Positions 16,241 to 24,571 of a stretch of DNA of 64,000 nucleotides are shown piece after piece. The stretch lies in contig NZ_KQ236688.1 of assembly GCF_001183545.1 (NCBI RefSeq), positions 2,075,149-2,139,148 on the forward strand. The letters are read 5' to 3'. The position numbers and the translations under genes are program-made. Source of the DNA: Cellvibrio sp. pealriver. Its GTDB lineage: Bacteria > Pseudomonadota > Gammaproteobacteria > Pseudomonadales > Cellvibrionaceae. Under the pieces are notes generated by a model. It had not been told where the DNA came from. It searched no databases and saw nothing but the letters and a program-made list of their open reading frames with translations. Numbering within the stretch: the first letter of the stretch is position 1; every line of letters starts with the position of its first letter.

Positions 16241-17357
16241 AGTGATATTCCATTGGAAAATGTAAGGTAACGGAAAATAATCCAACGCGGCTTTCAACCT
16301 GCAAACCTGCTTTGTCGCCATAGAGTATGGCCAACCGCTTCTTTATATTTTTATGTCCGGTTCCTGTGCCGGGAACGGGAGGAGCTTGCTCAGGTACGGG
16401 GTTGCTAATCGTAAAACGTATTTCATTATTTTTTTGTATCCCTTGTATATGCAGGGTTGATACATCATCAAGGTGATCAATGCCATGCTTTAATGCGTTC
16501 TCCACCAGCATTTGTAAAACCATTGGCGGGATACTGCACTTCAGTAATGCGGCGGGCACATCGATCCTCGCATCCAGGCGGTGCTCCATCTGCAAGGCGC
16601 AAATGGCTAATTGATGGTTTACCATCGCGAGCTCCTGCTCGATGCTCACTTTTTCGCATTGGTTGGTGACCAAGGAATAGCGCAACAAATCCGCCAGTGT
16701 TGTGACCATATGATCTGCATGATCAGGATTTTCGTGGATCATAAATCGAATATTATTTAATGCATTAAATAAAAAGTGTGGATTCAACTGATTGGTGAGG
16801 CTGGTTAGCTGCGCCTCTTTAAGCGTGTTTTGCAAATGCAGATTTTCAATCTCATGGCGATCCGCGCGCTGCCCGGACTTCATTGTTGTGTAAATGAACA
16901 TCCATCCACACAGAAGCGCCATATTGACTACCGTGTTATTAATAAAAAAATGAGCAACTACACGCGCTTCGGTTAGCCCTCGCTCTTGCAATAACTCCGG
17001 GTTCATCAATGAATCGAGGAACAGTGAAACCAATAAGGCAAACCAAAGCGCTGTAAGAACAGCGGATATAATTAGAGCCGCACCAAAACATACAGCGAGA
17101 TGTTTACCGCTGGATAGCAAATACCATTGTTTGGTGTTGTACCAATACCGAAACAGCAAGACAGCCAGTGTAAAAAGTAAAACGATAATGAATCCAGCAC
17201 CGATATTCACATAGATCAACCTGGGGTGCTGAAAAGCGATAGCCAGAGCAGTAAGTAAGGTAAACACAAGTACCGTCAACAGAATGTGGTAAGCCCAAAA
17301 TCGACGACTGTGCGGGAAAAATGTAAACGGCATCATAGCACCCGGTTTTTTATCCAC
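16221..17357 (-). CDS. LytS/YehU-type sensor histidine kinase
   Basis: A 378-residue inner-membrane kinase. Four hydrophobic helices (about 22-42, 48-69, 87-115, 134-157) form the input part, with no recognisable sensor domain. The dimerisation/His box NQLNPHFLFNALNNIRFM carries the phospho-accepting His194. The HATPase part has PPMVLQMLVENALKHG (N-box) and the closing GTGTGHKNIKKRLAILYG (G-box). This layout belongs to the LytS/YehU/AlgZ class that pairs with LytTR regulators, as it does here with the overlapping downstream gene. Start is a GTG at 17357; an ATG at 17336 is nearly as good. First gene of the likely eight-gene operon. Confidence 0.9.
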   Translation of the reverse strand: MDKKPGAMMPFTFFPHSRRFWAYHILLTVLVFTLLTALAIAFQHPRLIYVNIGAGFIIVLLFTLAVLLFRYWYNTKQWYLLSSGKHLAVCFGAALIISAVLTALWFALLVSLFLDSLMNPELLQERGLTEARVVAHFFINNTVVNMALLCGWMFIYTTMKSGQRADRHEIENLHLQNTLKEAQLTSLTNQLNPHFLFNALNNIRFMIHENPDHADHMVTTLADLLRYSLVTNQCEKVSIEQELAMVNHQLAICALQMEHRLDARIDVPAALLKCSIPPMVLQMLVENALKHGIDHLDDVSTLHIQGIQKNNEIRFTISNPVPEQAPPVPGTGTGHKNIKKRLAILYGDKAGLQVESRVGLFSVTLHFPMEYHYESASH

Positions 17358-17566
17358 ATGAGATGTCAGCGATCATACACACCAGCGTACCCAGCAGCGA
17401 TCCACCTGACAGATTGAAAATGGTCAAGGGTTTACACTGCAGGACTCTATCGTGCTGTTGTGCTGTCGCATCTTCATGCACCTATTCATTCAACACTCAT
17501 TCTGCCTCTGCCTGGAGCGGCGATGTTGCGTAAAATGCCGAGCGGCGGATGGGATGTATGAATGGC

Positions 17567-17606
17567 AAAAAAAAGAGACTGGGCTCTTAAACCAGAGAGA
17601 GCCCAG
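17567..17606 (-). terminator. terminator of the alpha/beta hydrolase gene
   Basis: Minus-strand reading: CTGGGCTCT (17606-17598), 10-base loop, AGAGCCCAG (17587-17579), then TCTCTTTTTTTT. Perfect 9-base stem, about 50 bases beyond the stop at 17655. Confidence 0.88.
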
Positions 17607-17654
17607 AGTGCATTGTCTGGATTAGATTGAGTAAACTGAGCTGAATTAAACGGC

Positions 17655-18548
17655 CTAGTGCATATTCTTTTTGGCGAAGCTCCACCCTTGCATATTGGAA
17701 ATACCCGGAGGGTTACCGGTAAAGAATGTCTTGGCTTTTTTGTCACCTTTCAACTGCCAGTTAAACCACTCGGTTGCCACTTTGGCAAAATCACCGCCGA
17801 ACGGTTGTGCATAGGTTCCGCCATGCCCAACATCCAAGTTGCCGACGAACACTGGAACATGGTTAATTTTTTCTACATCATCCATCCCGTTTTTATAGGC
17901 GATATCGGAAGGGCCACCGAGTAGATACAGTGTTGGGGTATGGATTTTTTTAAGATCGTCTTTTACCAGTTGCGGCATCATCGGCATGGCATTGCCACGC
18001 ACAGCATCAATAAAAATTCCGCTGTTCGCCACTACCAAGGTTTTAATTCTGGGATCATCCGCCACTTCCAATGCTTGCAAGCCACCGCATGACATGCCTG
18101 CTACAGCGATATTTTTAGTATCGATTTTCTTGAAATAGCCGCTGTCTTTATTAGCGTTCTGCGCAACTGCCCAATCAATTGCAGCACGCAATTTTGCTGA
18201 TGTTGATCGCTCTTTGACTTGTTCACCGGTTTCTTTCGGGATAACACCCGTTGCAATCACCATATACCCTTGTGATGCAATTTCATTTAAAAAATTGACA
18301 TGCTCCCAAGGCGAATCAAAACAAGCACCATTCCCCCACACGATCAACGGCAAGCTTTTTTTACCGGTAAATTTATCGATATTACTTGGTCTGAAAATAG
18401 TATGTGTAGGTAATGAAGCGTCTTTAAGCATAATGGCGCTATGCTGCCCGGCACCGCCCTTTTCAATAACTCTCGATTCAACTGTTTGCGCAAACGATGG
18501 TACAGACAACAACATTAAGCACAGAAAAATATAGCTAATTGCCTTCAT
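17655..18548 (-). CDS. secreted alpha/beta hydrolase (dienelactone hydrolase/cutinase-like)
   Basis: A 297-residue esterase-like enzyme with a Sec signal peptide (cut near SFA-QT, residue 20). The alpha/beta-hydrolase core shows the oxyanion strand LPLIVWGNGACFDSPWEH, the nucleophile elbow GMSCGG with Ser153, the acid region TLYLLGGPSDIAYKNG and a likely catalytic His in NLDVGHGGTY. The VMVIATGVIP-like strand and overall order resemble PET-hydrolase/chlorophyllase-type and dienelactone hydrolase proteins; substrate is unknown and could be an ester of a plant polymer. AGGGAAAT precedes the ATG. It is monocistronic with its own strong terminator. Confidence 0.8.
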   Translation of the reverse strand: MKAISYIFLCLMLLSVPSFAQTVESRVIEKGGAGQHSAIMLKDASLPTHTIFRPSNIDKFTGKKSLPLIVWGNGACFDSPWEHVNFLNEIASQGYMVIATGVIPKETGEQVKERSTSAKLRAAIDWAVAQNANKDSGYFKKIDTKNIAVAGMSCGGLQALEVADDPRIKTLVVANSGIFIDAVRGNAMPMMPQLVKDDLKKIHTPTLYLLGGPSDIAYKNGMDDVEKINHVPVFVGNLDVGHGGTYAQPFGGDFAKVATEWFNWQLKGDKKAKTFFTGNPPGISNMQGWSFAKKNMH

Positions 18549-18956
18549 GGTATTTCCCTAAAGTCAGGTTTAATAATTAAGATGAAGTTAATGCAATACT
18601 GATAAAAAGCTGCATTAACCCAATCATGATTTCGCCGTTTTTTTGTAAGAATCTTTTAAGGGATGCATCTTCGAGGTCAATTTTTTATTATTGGCTTTAT
18701 CGCACTGCGCACGAATAAAGCCAGCATCATCTTAAAATAAGACAATTGAAATAGCCACGCAGAAATGATAATTCTTGTAAAGCTTGATAATTTTTATATG
18801 GGTAAAATCGGATAAAAATGACTTGGATATTTGACCACTTGTTATTTTTTTGACTCAGCAATCGCTTTAATTTTTTGATTGTGGAGATGGTACCTGCGCT
18901 GATAAGAACTGATCAACGTTTTAGGTATTGACTCTTACCACAGTCGCTTGTTCGTA
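18549..18956. other. 408-base AT-rich intergenic region
   Basis: No coding frame is convincing here. GGCTTTAT (18693-18700) and ATAAAGCC (18715-18722) form an 8-base stem with a 14-base loop but lack a T-run on either side. The rest is AT-rich spacer, including promoter space for the hydrolase gene on the minus strand. Confidence 0.4.
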
Positions 18957-19364
18957 CTAATGTTCTGTTCCTGCATAAATCCACATAGGTTCTGTTTTGC
19001 CAGCACGAACAAATCCGACAGCTTTATAAAATTCAATGGCCTCGCCGTCGGCTGTTAGCATTTGCTGGTGAAAATTTCCGTAAATAGCATTCATTGCCTC
19101 AACCAGTTTTCTACCTATTCCTTTCCGGTGAAAATCGGGGTGAACAAGCAAATGCGGATAATAGACAACCAAATGACCATCAGAAATAGCGTTGGCAATA
19201 CCAACCAATAAACCTGAAGCTCTGGCAGTGACCAAAGTGTGGGAATTTCTCAACGCAGGTAAAAGCTGATCAGGTTTTTCAGCAGATGACCAGTTGTTCA
19301 AGCGATACAATTCAATTACTTCCTGCTCTTCAATTGTACCGTTTACTTCGATTTCTATATCCAT
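18957..19364 (-). CDS. GNAT-family N-acetyltransferase
   Basis: A 135-residue acetyl-CoA-dependent acetyltransferase. The acetyl-CoA binding motif A is HPDFHRKGIGRKLVEAM (R/Q-x-x-G-x-G/A pattern), preceded by the beta-4 strand HLVVYYPHLLVHPDF, and followed by the motif B region AIEFYKAVGFVRAG. Its length and compactness match small single-domain GNAT proteins; the acceptor substrate cannot be told. The gene lies in an AT-rich accessory stretch together with two unknown genes in the same orientation, consistent with acquired cargo. Confidence 0.85.
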   Translation of the reverse strand: MDIEIEVNGTIEEQEVIELYRLNNWSSAEKPDQLLPALRNSHTLVTARASGLLVGIANAISDGHLVVYYPHLLVHPDFHRKGIGRKLVEAMNAIYGNFHQQMLTADGEAIEFYKAVGFVRAGKTEPMWIYAGTEH

Positions 19365-19475
19365 ATGAATAACCTATTAACATTAAACTTATCACGCACC
19401 AAAAGATTTTAAACTAACAGGGTGCCATCCTTACGCAATCTCCACTGAACGGTTACGCGGCATTAGTGCGCTTTG

Positions 19476-19802
19476 TTATAGTTTTACACTCCCCGTACAC
19501 ACTATAATTTCATCACCATCCGTTTTTTCCCATTTTCCATTCTTTTGAATATATATAGTCCCTGCAGTAAAACAAACAGGGTCTTTATATTCCCGCTCGC
19601 AAGCCAATACATGTCCCGAAGGATTTTTATACCACAATATAAAACGCCCGCTATACCAAGTGGTACTCTGCTCTATACCTTGCGGTTTGGAAATTTCAGT
19701 CCATCCGTCACCATCGGACACCAAGGCACAATAATTCCCTTTTTGAGCTGTTGCGCAACTCAATAAAAATGCAGCTAAAATAATGAAAATTAATTTTTTC
19801 AC
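19476..19802 (-). CDS. small putative lipoprotein of unknown function
   Basis: A 108-residue exported protein. KKLIFIILAAFLLSCATAQ is a lipoprotein signal with the lipobox LLSC, so the Cys is probably lipid-anchored. The mature part has four more cysteines (YCALV, LACERE, PVCFT, IVCTG) that could form disulphides, and Trp/Tyr-rich beta strands. A GTG at 19802 with AAGG seven bases upstream is preferred over an ATG eight codons earlier, because the signal peptide begins there. I do not recognise the family. Its low GC content and neighbours suggest an accessory gene. Confidence 0.6.
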   Translation of the reverse strand: MKKLIFIILAAFLLSCATAQKGNYCALVSDGDGWTEISKPQGIEQSTTWYSGRFILWYKNPSGHVLACEREYKDPVCFTAGTIYIQKNGKWEKTDGDEIIVCTGSVKL

Positions 19803-19921
19803 TTTGCTACCTTGCTCTAAAATCATGGAAACAGAAGAATTTTGGTATCAGCTTTCTGTAATACTTTTACGCAACAAAACCACAAAATATTGCACAATTT
19901 AGCTGCCGCGTATCTATTGCC

Positions 19922-20827
19922 TCATAAATCATTTTTTTGCCGCCTAATGAATCTTTCCTTTATTGTGTTACTAAAATCACTTCTCTCTTTATACAAATTA
20001 AAAATAGTCCAAAAATTGAATCCTACGACAGTTGACATTAAATTTCCGCGCAAGCCGCCAGATGCAAAACTGAGCTCACTAGAATTTTTCTCAACAGCAT
20101 TCTTCAAAGAAATGCAATCTACTACACTCACCTGATTTACAAATGTCTGAATGACATTTTGGTCACCCTGCACATGGAATGGGACATTTATCCAAACTTT
20201 ATCAATGATATTAGTTAATGCTTTTGTTGCAGAATCAAGCTCTGCTTTCAATCCAGGCGATGACAGCAGCAACGCGCCATACTTCCCGTGAATTCGATGC
20301 ACATCGATACCCATTGAAACAAGGCGCTGCCTTTTTTGTATGAATATTTGACTCTGCTCTCTGTTGTAATGTGCCAAAAATACCGCATCATCAAGAGCAC
20401 AATCCTTCTGAATCTTATCCACGGCTTCTACCAAAGCTTCCGCGTACAAACTGCAGTCAGTAGACAATCTTGAACATTCAGCGAAGAAAACCTCAATTTC
20501 ACCTGCGGCTTGAATTTTCATATTAGCTAACAACTGGGCTTTCCAGTTTGATGTTGCTGTTGCGTACGCGATTAAAAAACCTATCACAGTTATTACAGAG
20601 CTCAGAACAGCCGCTTTTGTAGTTTCCCCTTGCGTAACCAGCCACATCATCAGCTCATCGAAATTAAGTGGATCGACTCCGAACAGGAACCCACTTAACT
20701 TGTATAGTGCAATGCAGCACAAAAGTATTCCAACTACGCTCCCAAAGAGAAATCTGTATAACAATACAAATGTCATTAAGATGAAAAACATAGGCACTGA
20801 AACATTAGGAGGTAATTTTGTGAACAT
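19922..20827 (-). CDS. membrane protein of unknown function
   Basis: A 301-residue protein. Two or three hydrophobic helices near the N-terminus (about 11-30, 31-50 and, after a polar loop, 70-92, VLSSVITVIGFLIAYATA) are followed by a long, mostly helical cytoplasmic or periplasmic part with several Cys residues and an R/K-rich end (IKERFIRRQKNDL). No known domain is recognised. The organisation recalls proteins with a membrane anchor and a coiled helical body found in accessory islands. AT-rich codon use compared with its neighbours supports transfer. It has no obvious operon partner; the next gene is 119 bases downstream. Confidence 0.6.
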   Translation of the reverse strand: MFTKLPPNVSVPMFFILMTFVLLYRFLFGSVVGILLCCIALYKLSGFLFGVDPLNFDELMMWLVTQGETTKAAVLSSVITVIGFLIAYATATSNWKAQLLANMKIQAAGEIEVFFAECSRLSTDCSLYAEALVEAVDKIQKDCALDDAVFLAHYNREQSQIFIQKRQRLVSMGIDVHRIHGKYGALLLSSPGLKAELDSATKALTNIIDKVWINVPFHVQGDQNVIQTFVNQVSVVDCISLKNAVEKNSSELSFASGGLRGNLMSTVVGFNFWTIFNLYKERSDFSNTIKERFIRRQKNDL

Positions 20828-21021
20828 GCTATATCCCTAATGAGGGTTAACTATATTTTAGAGCGAAAAACTTCCACATTTTACGCTGGAGCTTTTCCAT
20901 CCAAGCTTTTGAATAGTGTTTTATAACACAGCCCTGGATTACGCGCCATTACAGGCCTTGCGGTGGGTTTTCCAATTTTTTAGTAGGATTAAAGGTGGGA
21001 AATCTGCGTTGGTGGTGAGAC

Positions 21022-21059
21022 AAAAAACGATAAAGGCGGCTAATGTGGCCGCCTTTATC
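21022..21059 (-). terminator. terminator of the GH67 gene
   Basis: GATAAAGGCGGC (21029-21040) pairs with GCCGCCTTTATC (21048-21059), a perfect 12-base stem with a 7-base loop. On the minus strand it is followed by GTTTTTTG. It lies 39 bases past the GH67 stop at 21098. Confidence 0.9.
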
Positions 21060-21097
21060 TTTTCTGAGAGAGGAAATATTTAGTTGTGAATAATGGG

Positions 21098-23350
21098 CTA
21101 CTTCAATACACGGCTTGAGCTTGCGGGGTGCCAGGGTTCTGGTACGTAGCGGGTGCGGGCGAGCGTTTTGTAGTGTTCCAGATCATGCTTGGGTTGTTCG
21201 TAGCCTGCGGGTATGGGTTTGCCTGAGAAGGTTTGGAAATACAGGACACAGGAGTCCCCCCAAATAACGGCATCGCGCTCTTGAATTTGTAACAGCGCTT
21301 TAACTTGCGCGAAGCGTTCAGCATCGATGTAGTCGCGCTGTTGTTCCCACTCGCGCTGCATGGTGCGCACCTGCTCTACTCCTTCGTAATATTTGTGAAC
21401 TAACTCGTCCCACAAGCTGCGGCCGGATTGCATTTTATGATCCCAACTGACGCGATGGAACCACAGCATTAATTCTTCCGGTACGGTTTTTACATCGCCG
21501 TATTGTTTGGTAAGTGTTTCAGGATACTGCGCGATTGCATTGGAGCCTGATTGCGTGCGGTCAAAGCCGATGCCGTCTTTGCTGGCGCGATGATAATAAA
21601 CCGCAGTCCAATCCGGACGTTCCTGATTGGATAACCAGGGAGCGGGACCATAGTGATCGCCTTGTGAATATAAATGGGTCAAACCTAATGGCGAGCGATA
21701 ATTCACACCCGCTTCGCGCGAAAGCAGCATGATTTTTTTGGTGGATTCGATAAATTTTTCATTATTGGAAAACGTCATGCGCAACCATTCTTCGGCTGCG
21801 GTTTCAGCGGAAATTGTATGGTCCCACGCCATACGCCCGAATGCATACCAACTGGATTGCACAAAAGGATGCCCTGTCCAATTGCGGTCAGTGCCCGGGT
21901 TAATCACTGCGGCCATTCCTGTGTGCTTGGTGGAAAATACTTTTCCTTCCAAAATATTGCCAATAGTTGAGCCTTCACCTTTTACAAAAGTATCGGTCTT
22001 TAATGATTCTTCAAACAAGGTTCCCTGATACGCAAGGTGAGTGGCAAAACCAAAATATTCTTGCGTGACTTGGAATTCCATCATCATGTTGGTTTTTTGC
22101 ATGGCAGAAAACAACGGCGAATAGGGTTCGCGCGGCTGGAAATCGATGGGACCATTTTTAACTTGCAAGATCACGTTCTCTGCAAATTTTCCATCGAGCG
22201 ATTTGAATTCATCGTAAGCGCCGCGAAAGCGGTCTTCTATGTCCGGGCTGTACACAAATGCTCGCCAAAATACAACGCCGCCGTAAGGCTTTAATGCAGC
22301 GGCCAGCATATTGGCACCATCGGCATGGTTGCGTTTGTAGTCTTGTGGGCCAGGCTGCCCTTCCGAGTTGGCTTTGACCAAATAGCCACCAAAATCCGGA
22401 ATATATTCATAAACTTTTTTCGTGCGCTCTTGCCACCATTGCGCAACGCGTGGATCAAGCGGGTCAGCGGTATCCAAATCGCCAAATGCACGCGGCGAAT
22501 TGTAGTTAATCGATAAATATAGCTTGATGCCATAAGGGCGAAATACATCGGCTAATGCCGCAATTTTTTGCAGGAATTGGTCGCTCAACACGCGTGGGTC
22601 AGCATTTACATTATTGATCACTGTGCCATTAATACCGAGCGATGCATTAATGCGCGCATAATCGGTATAACGTTGCGCTTTGTAATCCGGCAAGGTGCCC
22701 CAATCCCATAATGATAGACCGGCATAACCACGCTCTATCACGCGGTTTAAATTATCCCAATGGTTTACCACACGGTGTTGCAACTTGGGCGCACTGGTAA
22801 TGGATAATTTTTCTAACGATTGCTGTGTTTGAATCAAACGCAAAAAATGAAAGCTGCCATAAAGTACACCCACATCGGAATTGGCGGCGATAATAAACAC
22901 ATCGCGTTTATTGATGCGTGTTTTTTCCAGTAAATAACCTTCATTACCCAACACAGAAAGTCGCTCGGTTAACTGTAGCGATGCAATGAGCGGGGAGTTT
23001 TTAGGAGTACCTATTACCAGCGTGGATTTAGCTAAGGATTTCACTGCACCCTGCTTAGCACTCACTGGCTTATTAAATAATCCACCTAACCCACGCTCCA
23101 ACTCTGTAGCAGCAACCCGAAGCGTCGGCGAGCTACCCTCTACCACTATCTGTGTAATCTGTTGTGCGTAGGTTTTGCGCAGCTGCTCATCGGCAATCGG
23201 CTGGTAGCGCAACCACATGTCATAACCATCTTCAGCGTGACTCAACGACGCAATAGAGCTCGTCAGGCATACACACAACAATAATAATCGGGGGAAAAAA
23301 TTTCTGGTCACACAATTCTCCACTGTAGTTTTTCTTTTTTTGTTCTGCAT
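21098..23350 (-). CDS. alpha-glucuronidase, GH67
   Basis: Removes 4-O-methyl-glucuronic acid from the non-reducing end of xylo-oligosaccharides. The 750-residue product begins with a signal peptide ([18 protein letters not shown]). The GH67 N-domain (about 45-190) leads to the (beta/alpha)8 catalytic domain with Glu330 in KANSEGQPG, Asp403 in NGPIDFQ and Glu431 in QEYFGF. These align at a constant offset of 38 with Glu292, Asp365 and Glu393 that I recall for Cellvibrio japonicus GlcA67A. It lies divergent from an orphan binding protein and GH10 xylanase; the shared spacer has direct repeats. Export and neighbours place it in periplasmic glucuronoxylan breakdown. A strong terminator follows. 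Confidence 0.96.
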   Translation of the reverse strand: MQNKKRKTTVENCVTRNFFPRLLLLCVCLTSSIASLSHAEDGYDMWLRYQPIADEQLRKTYAQQITQIVVEGSSPTLRVAATELERGLGGLFNKPVSAKQGAVKSLAKSTLVIGTPKNSPLIASLQLTERLSVLGNEGYLLEKTRINKRDVFIIAANSDVGVLYGSFHFLRLIQTQQSLEKLSITSAPKLQHRVVNHWDNLNRVIERGYAGLSLWDWGTLPDYKAQRYTDYARINASLGINGTVINNVNADPRVLSDQFLQKIAALADVFRPYGIKLYLSINYNSPRAFGDLDTADPLDPRVAQWWQERTKKVYEYIPDFGGYLVKANSEGQPGPQDYKRNHADGANMLAAALKPYGGVVFWRAFVYSPDIEDRFRGAYDEFKSLDGKFAENVILQVKNGPIDFQPREPYSPLFSAMQKTNMMMEFQVTQEYFGFATHLAYQGTLFEESLKTDTFVKGEGSTIGNILEGKVFSTKHTGMAAVINPGTDRNWTGHPFVQSSWYAFGRMAWDHTISAETAAEEWLRMTFSNNEKFIESTKKIMLLSREAGVNYRSPLGLTHLYSQGDHYGPAPWLSNQERPDWTAVYYHRASKDGIGFDRTQSGSNAIAQYPETLTKQYGDVKTVPEELMLWFHRVSWDHKMQSGRSLWDELVHKYYEGVEQVRTMQREWEQQRDYIDAERFAQVKALLQIQERDAVIWGDSCVLYFQTFSGKPIPAGYEQPKHDLEHYKTLARTRYVPEPWHPASSSRVLK

Positions 23351-23442
23351 TTCTTTAAAAATTTTTTGCTTTTTTATAACGTTTTTAATTTTTAACGAAT
23401 TTTTAATTCGAATTTTTCAAAACACTACTCGCTCGCCCCTCT

Positions 23443-23538
23443 GCACTTTTAGCACTTCTAGCACTTTTTAAGCACTTATATCAGGAAGGTTACTTTTTTG
23501 ATTGACACAGTCTTATAGTCACACTAACTTATAGTCAC
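23443..23538. promoter_or_regulatory. direct-repeat control region between GH67 and the xylanase operon
   Basis: Four GCACTT hexamers at 23443, 23452, 23461 and 23472, then TTGACA at 23502-23507 as a possible -35 for the plus-strand genes, then the 11-mer CTTATAGTCAC twice (23512-23522 and 23528-23538, 16-base period). The second repeat pair covers the expected -10/+1 region, as operators do. Both sides lead to xylan genes. The binding protein is unknown. Confidence 0.5.
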
Positions 23539-23618
23539 TTCAAATATAACACTGGCATACAAGAATACAATTCAATAAATGTAAAGAGCATATCGCTCAC
23601 CACAGCCTTGGTAGAAAA

Positions 23619-24518
23619 ATGATAAAAATCATAATCTTATCTGTTATCAGCTTGCTTCCTATGCAGCTTGCAGCGGCAAACAACGTAATTCGGGTAAACG
23701 ATTACAGCGACCCTAATGCCGCTTACGCGATCAAAATGCTCAAACTGGCCATTGCCCATAGCGACAATCCCGACTACCGGGTTGAAGTCAGCAGCGAAAA
23801 CTATACGCAAACCCGCACCAACGAAGAAGTTCGCAGTAAAGGATTGCTGGATGTGTGCTGGGCCTCTTCTGATAGCGACATTGAATCCCAACTGCGCCCC
23901 ATCCGCATCCCTTTGTTTAAAGGCTTATTGGGCTATCGCATTTTTATTATCAATAAAAATGATCAAGCCAAATTCGACAAGGTACAGACACTGGCTGATT
24001 TGAAAAAACTGACAGTAGGCCAAGGGCGCACCTGGGCGGACGGCAGAATTCTGGAAGCTAATGGTTTTACCGTGATTAAAACCAATAAATACCCCAGTTT
24101 GTTTCATATGGTGGAAGGCGGCCGTTTTGATGGTTTTCCCCGTGGCGTACATGAACCTTTTGGTGAGTTGGAATCGCGCCCTGAACTGGAGTTAGCGGTA
24201 GAAAAAAAGTTACTGCTGTATTACCGCATGCCTTTTTATTTATTTGTTGCACCGGATAACCAAACACTCGCTAAAGATTTGGAAGTTGGTTTTGAACGCG
24301 CCATTGCTAACGGCGAATTCGACAAAGTGTTTTATGGCGATAAAGCCATTCAAGATGTTATGCAAAAAGCCAACATGCAAAACCGCACATTATTCAAACT
24401 GGATAACCCTTTGCTTTCCAAAGAAACGCCAACTGACAGACCGGAGCTGTGGTTTGATCCACAAGCTATTCCTGATGATGTGGTGCAGGCAATGAATTCA
24501 GTTTCCGCTATTGAATAA
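23619..24518 (+). CDS. orphan periplasmic substrate-binding protein (SBP_bac_3-like)
   Basis: A 299-residue exported protein (signal MIKIIILSVISLLPMQLAAA). The two-lobed extracellular solute-binding fold is indicated by RVNDYSDPNAAYAIKMLKLA, LADLKKLTVGQGRTWADG (hinge region), LFHMVEGGRFDGFPRGVHE and LYYRMPFYLFVAPDN. No permease or ATPase gene is near it, so it is unlikely to be part of an ABC transporter; it more likely senses or presents a ligand. It precedes GH10 xylanase by 53 bases in the same direction and so is probably in its operon, divergent from GH67. That placement suggests a role in xylan response, which is inference only. Confidence 0.78.
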   Translation: MIKIIILSVISLLPMQLAAANNVIRVNDYSDPNAAYAIKMLKLAIAHSDNPDYRVEVSSENYTQTRTNEEVRSKGLLDVCWASSDSDIESQLRPIRIPLFKGLLGYRIFIINKNDQAKFDKVQTLADLKKLTVGQGRTWADGRILEANGFTVIKTNKYPSLFHMVEGGRFDGFPRGVHEPFGELESRPELELAVEKKLLLYYRMPFYLFVAPDNQTLAKDLEVGFERAIANGEFDKVFYGDKAIQDVMQKANMQNRTLFKLDNPLLSKETPTDRPELWFDPQAIPDDVVQAMNSVSAIE

Positions 24519-24571
24519 CACAACAACACTATCGCTGCACACCAGAGACTATAACGAGAGGAACAATCACC

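Noticed and set aside
18693..18722. Terminator for the GNAT gene
   Set aside because: 8-base stem with a long loop and no T-run; more than 230 bases away from the stop.
23443..23477. GCACTT repeats as a CRISPR remnant
   Set aside because: Units of 6 bases with 3-5 base gaps do not match repeat-spacer arrangement; no cas gene.
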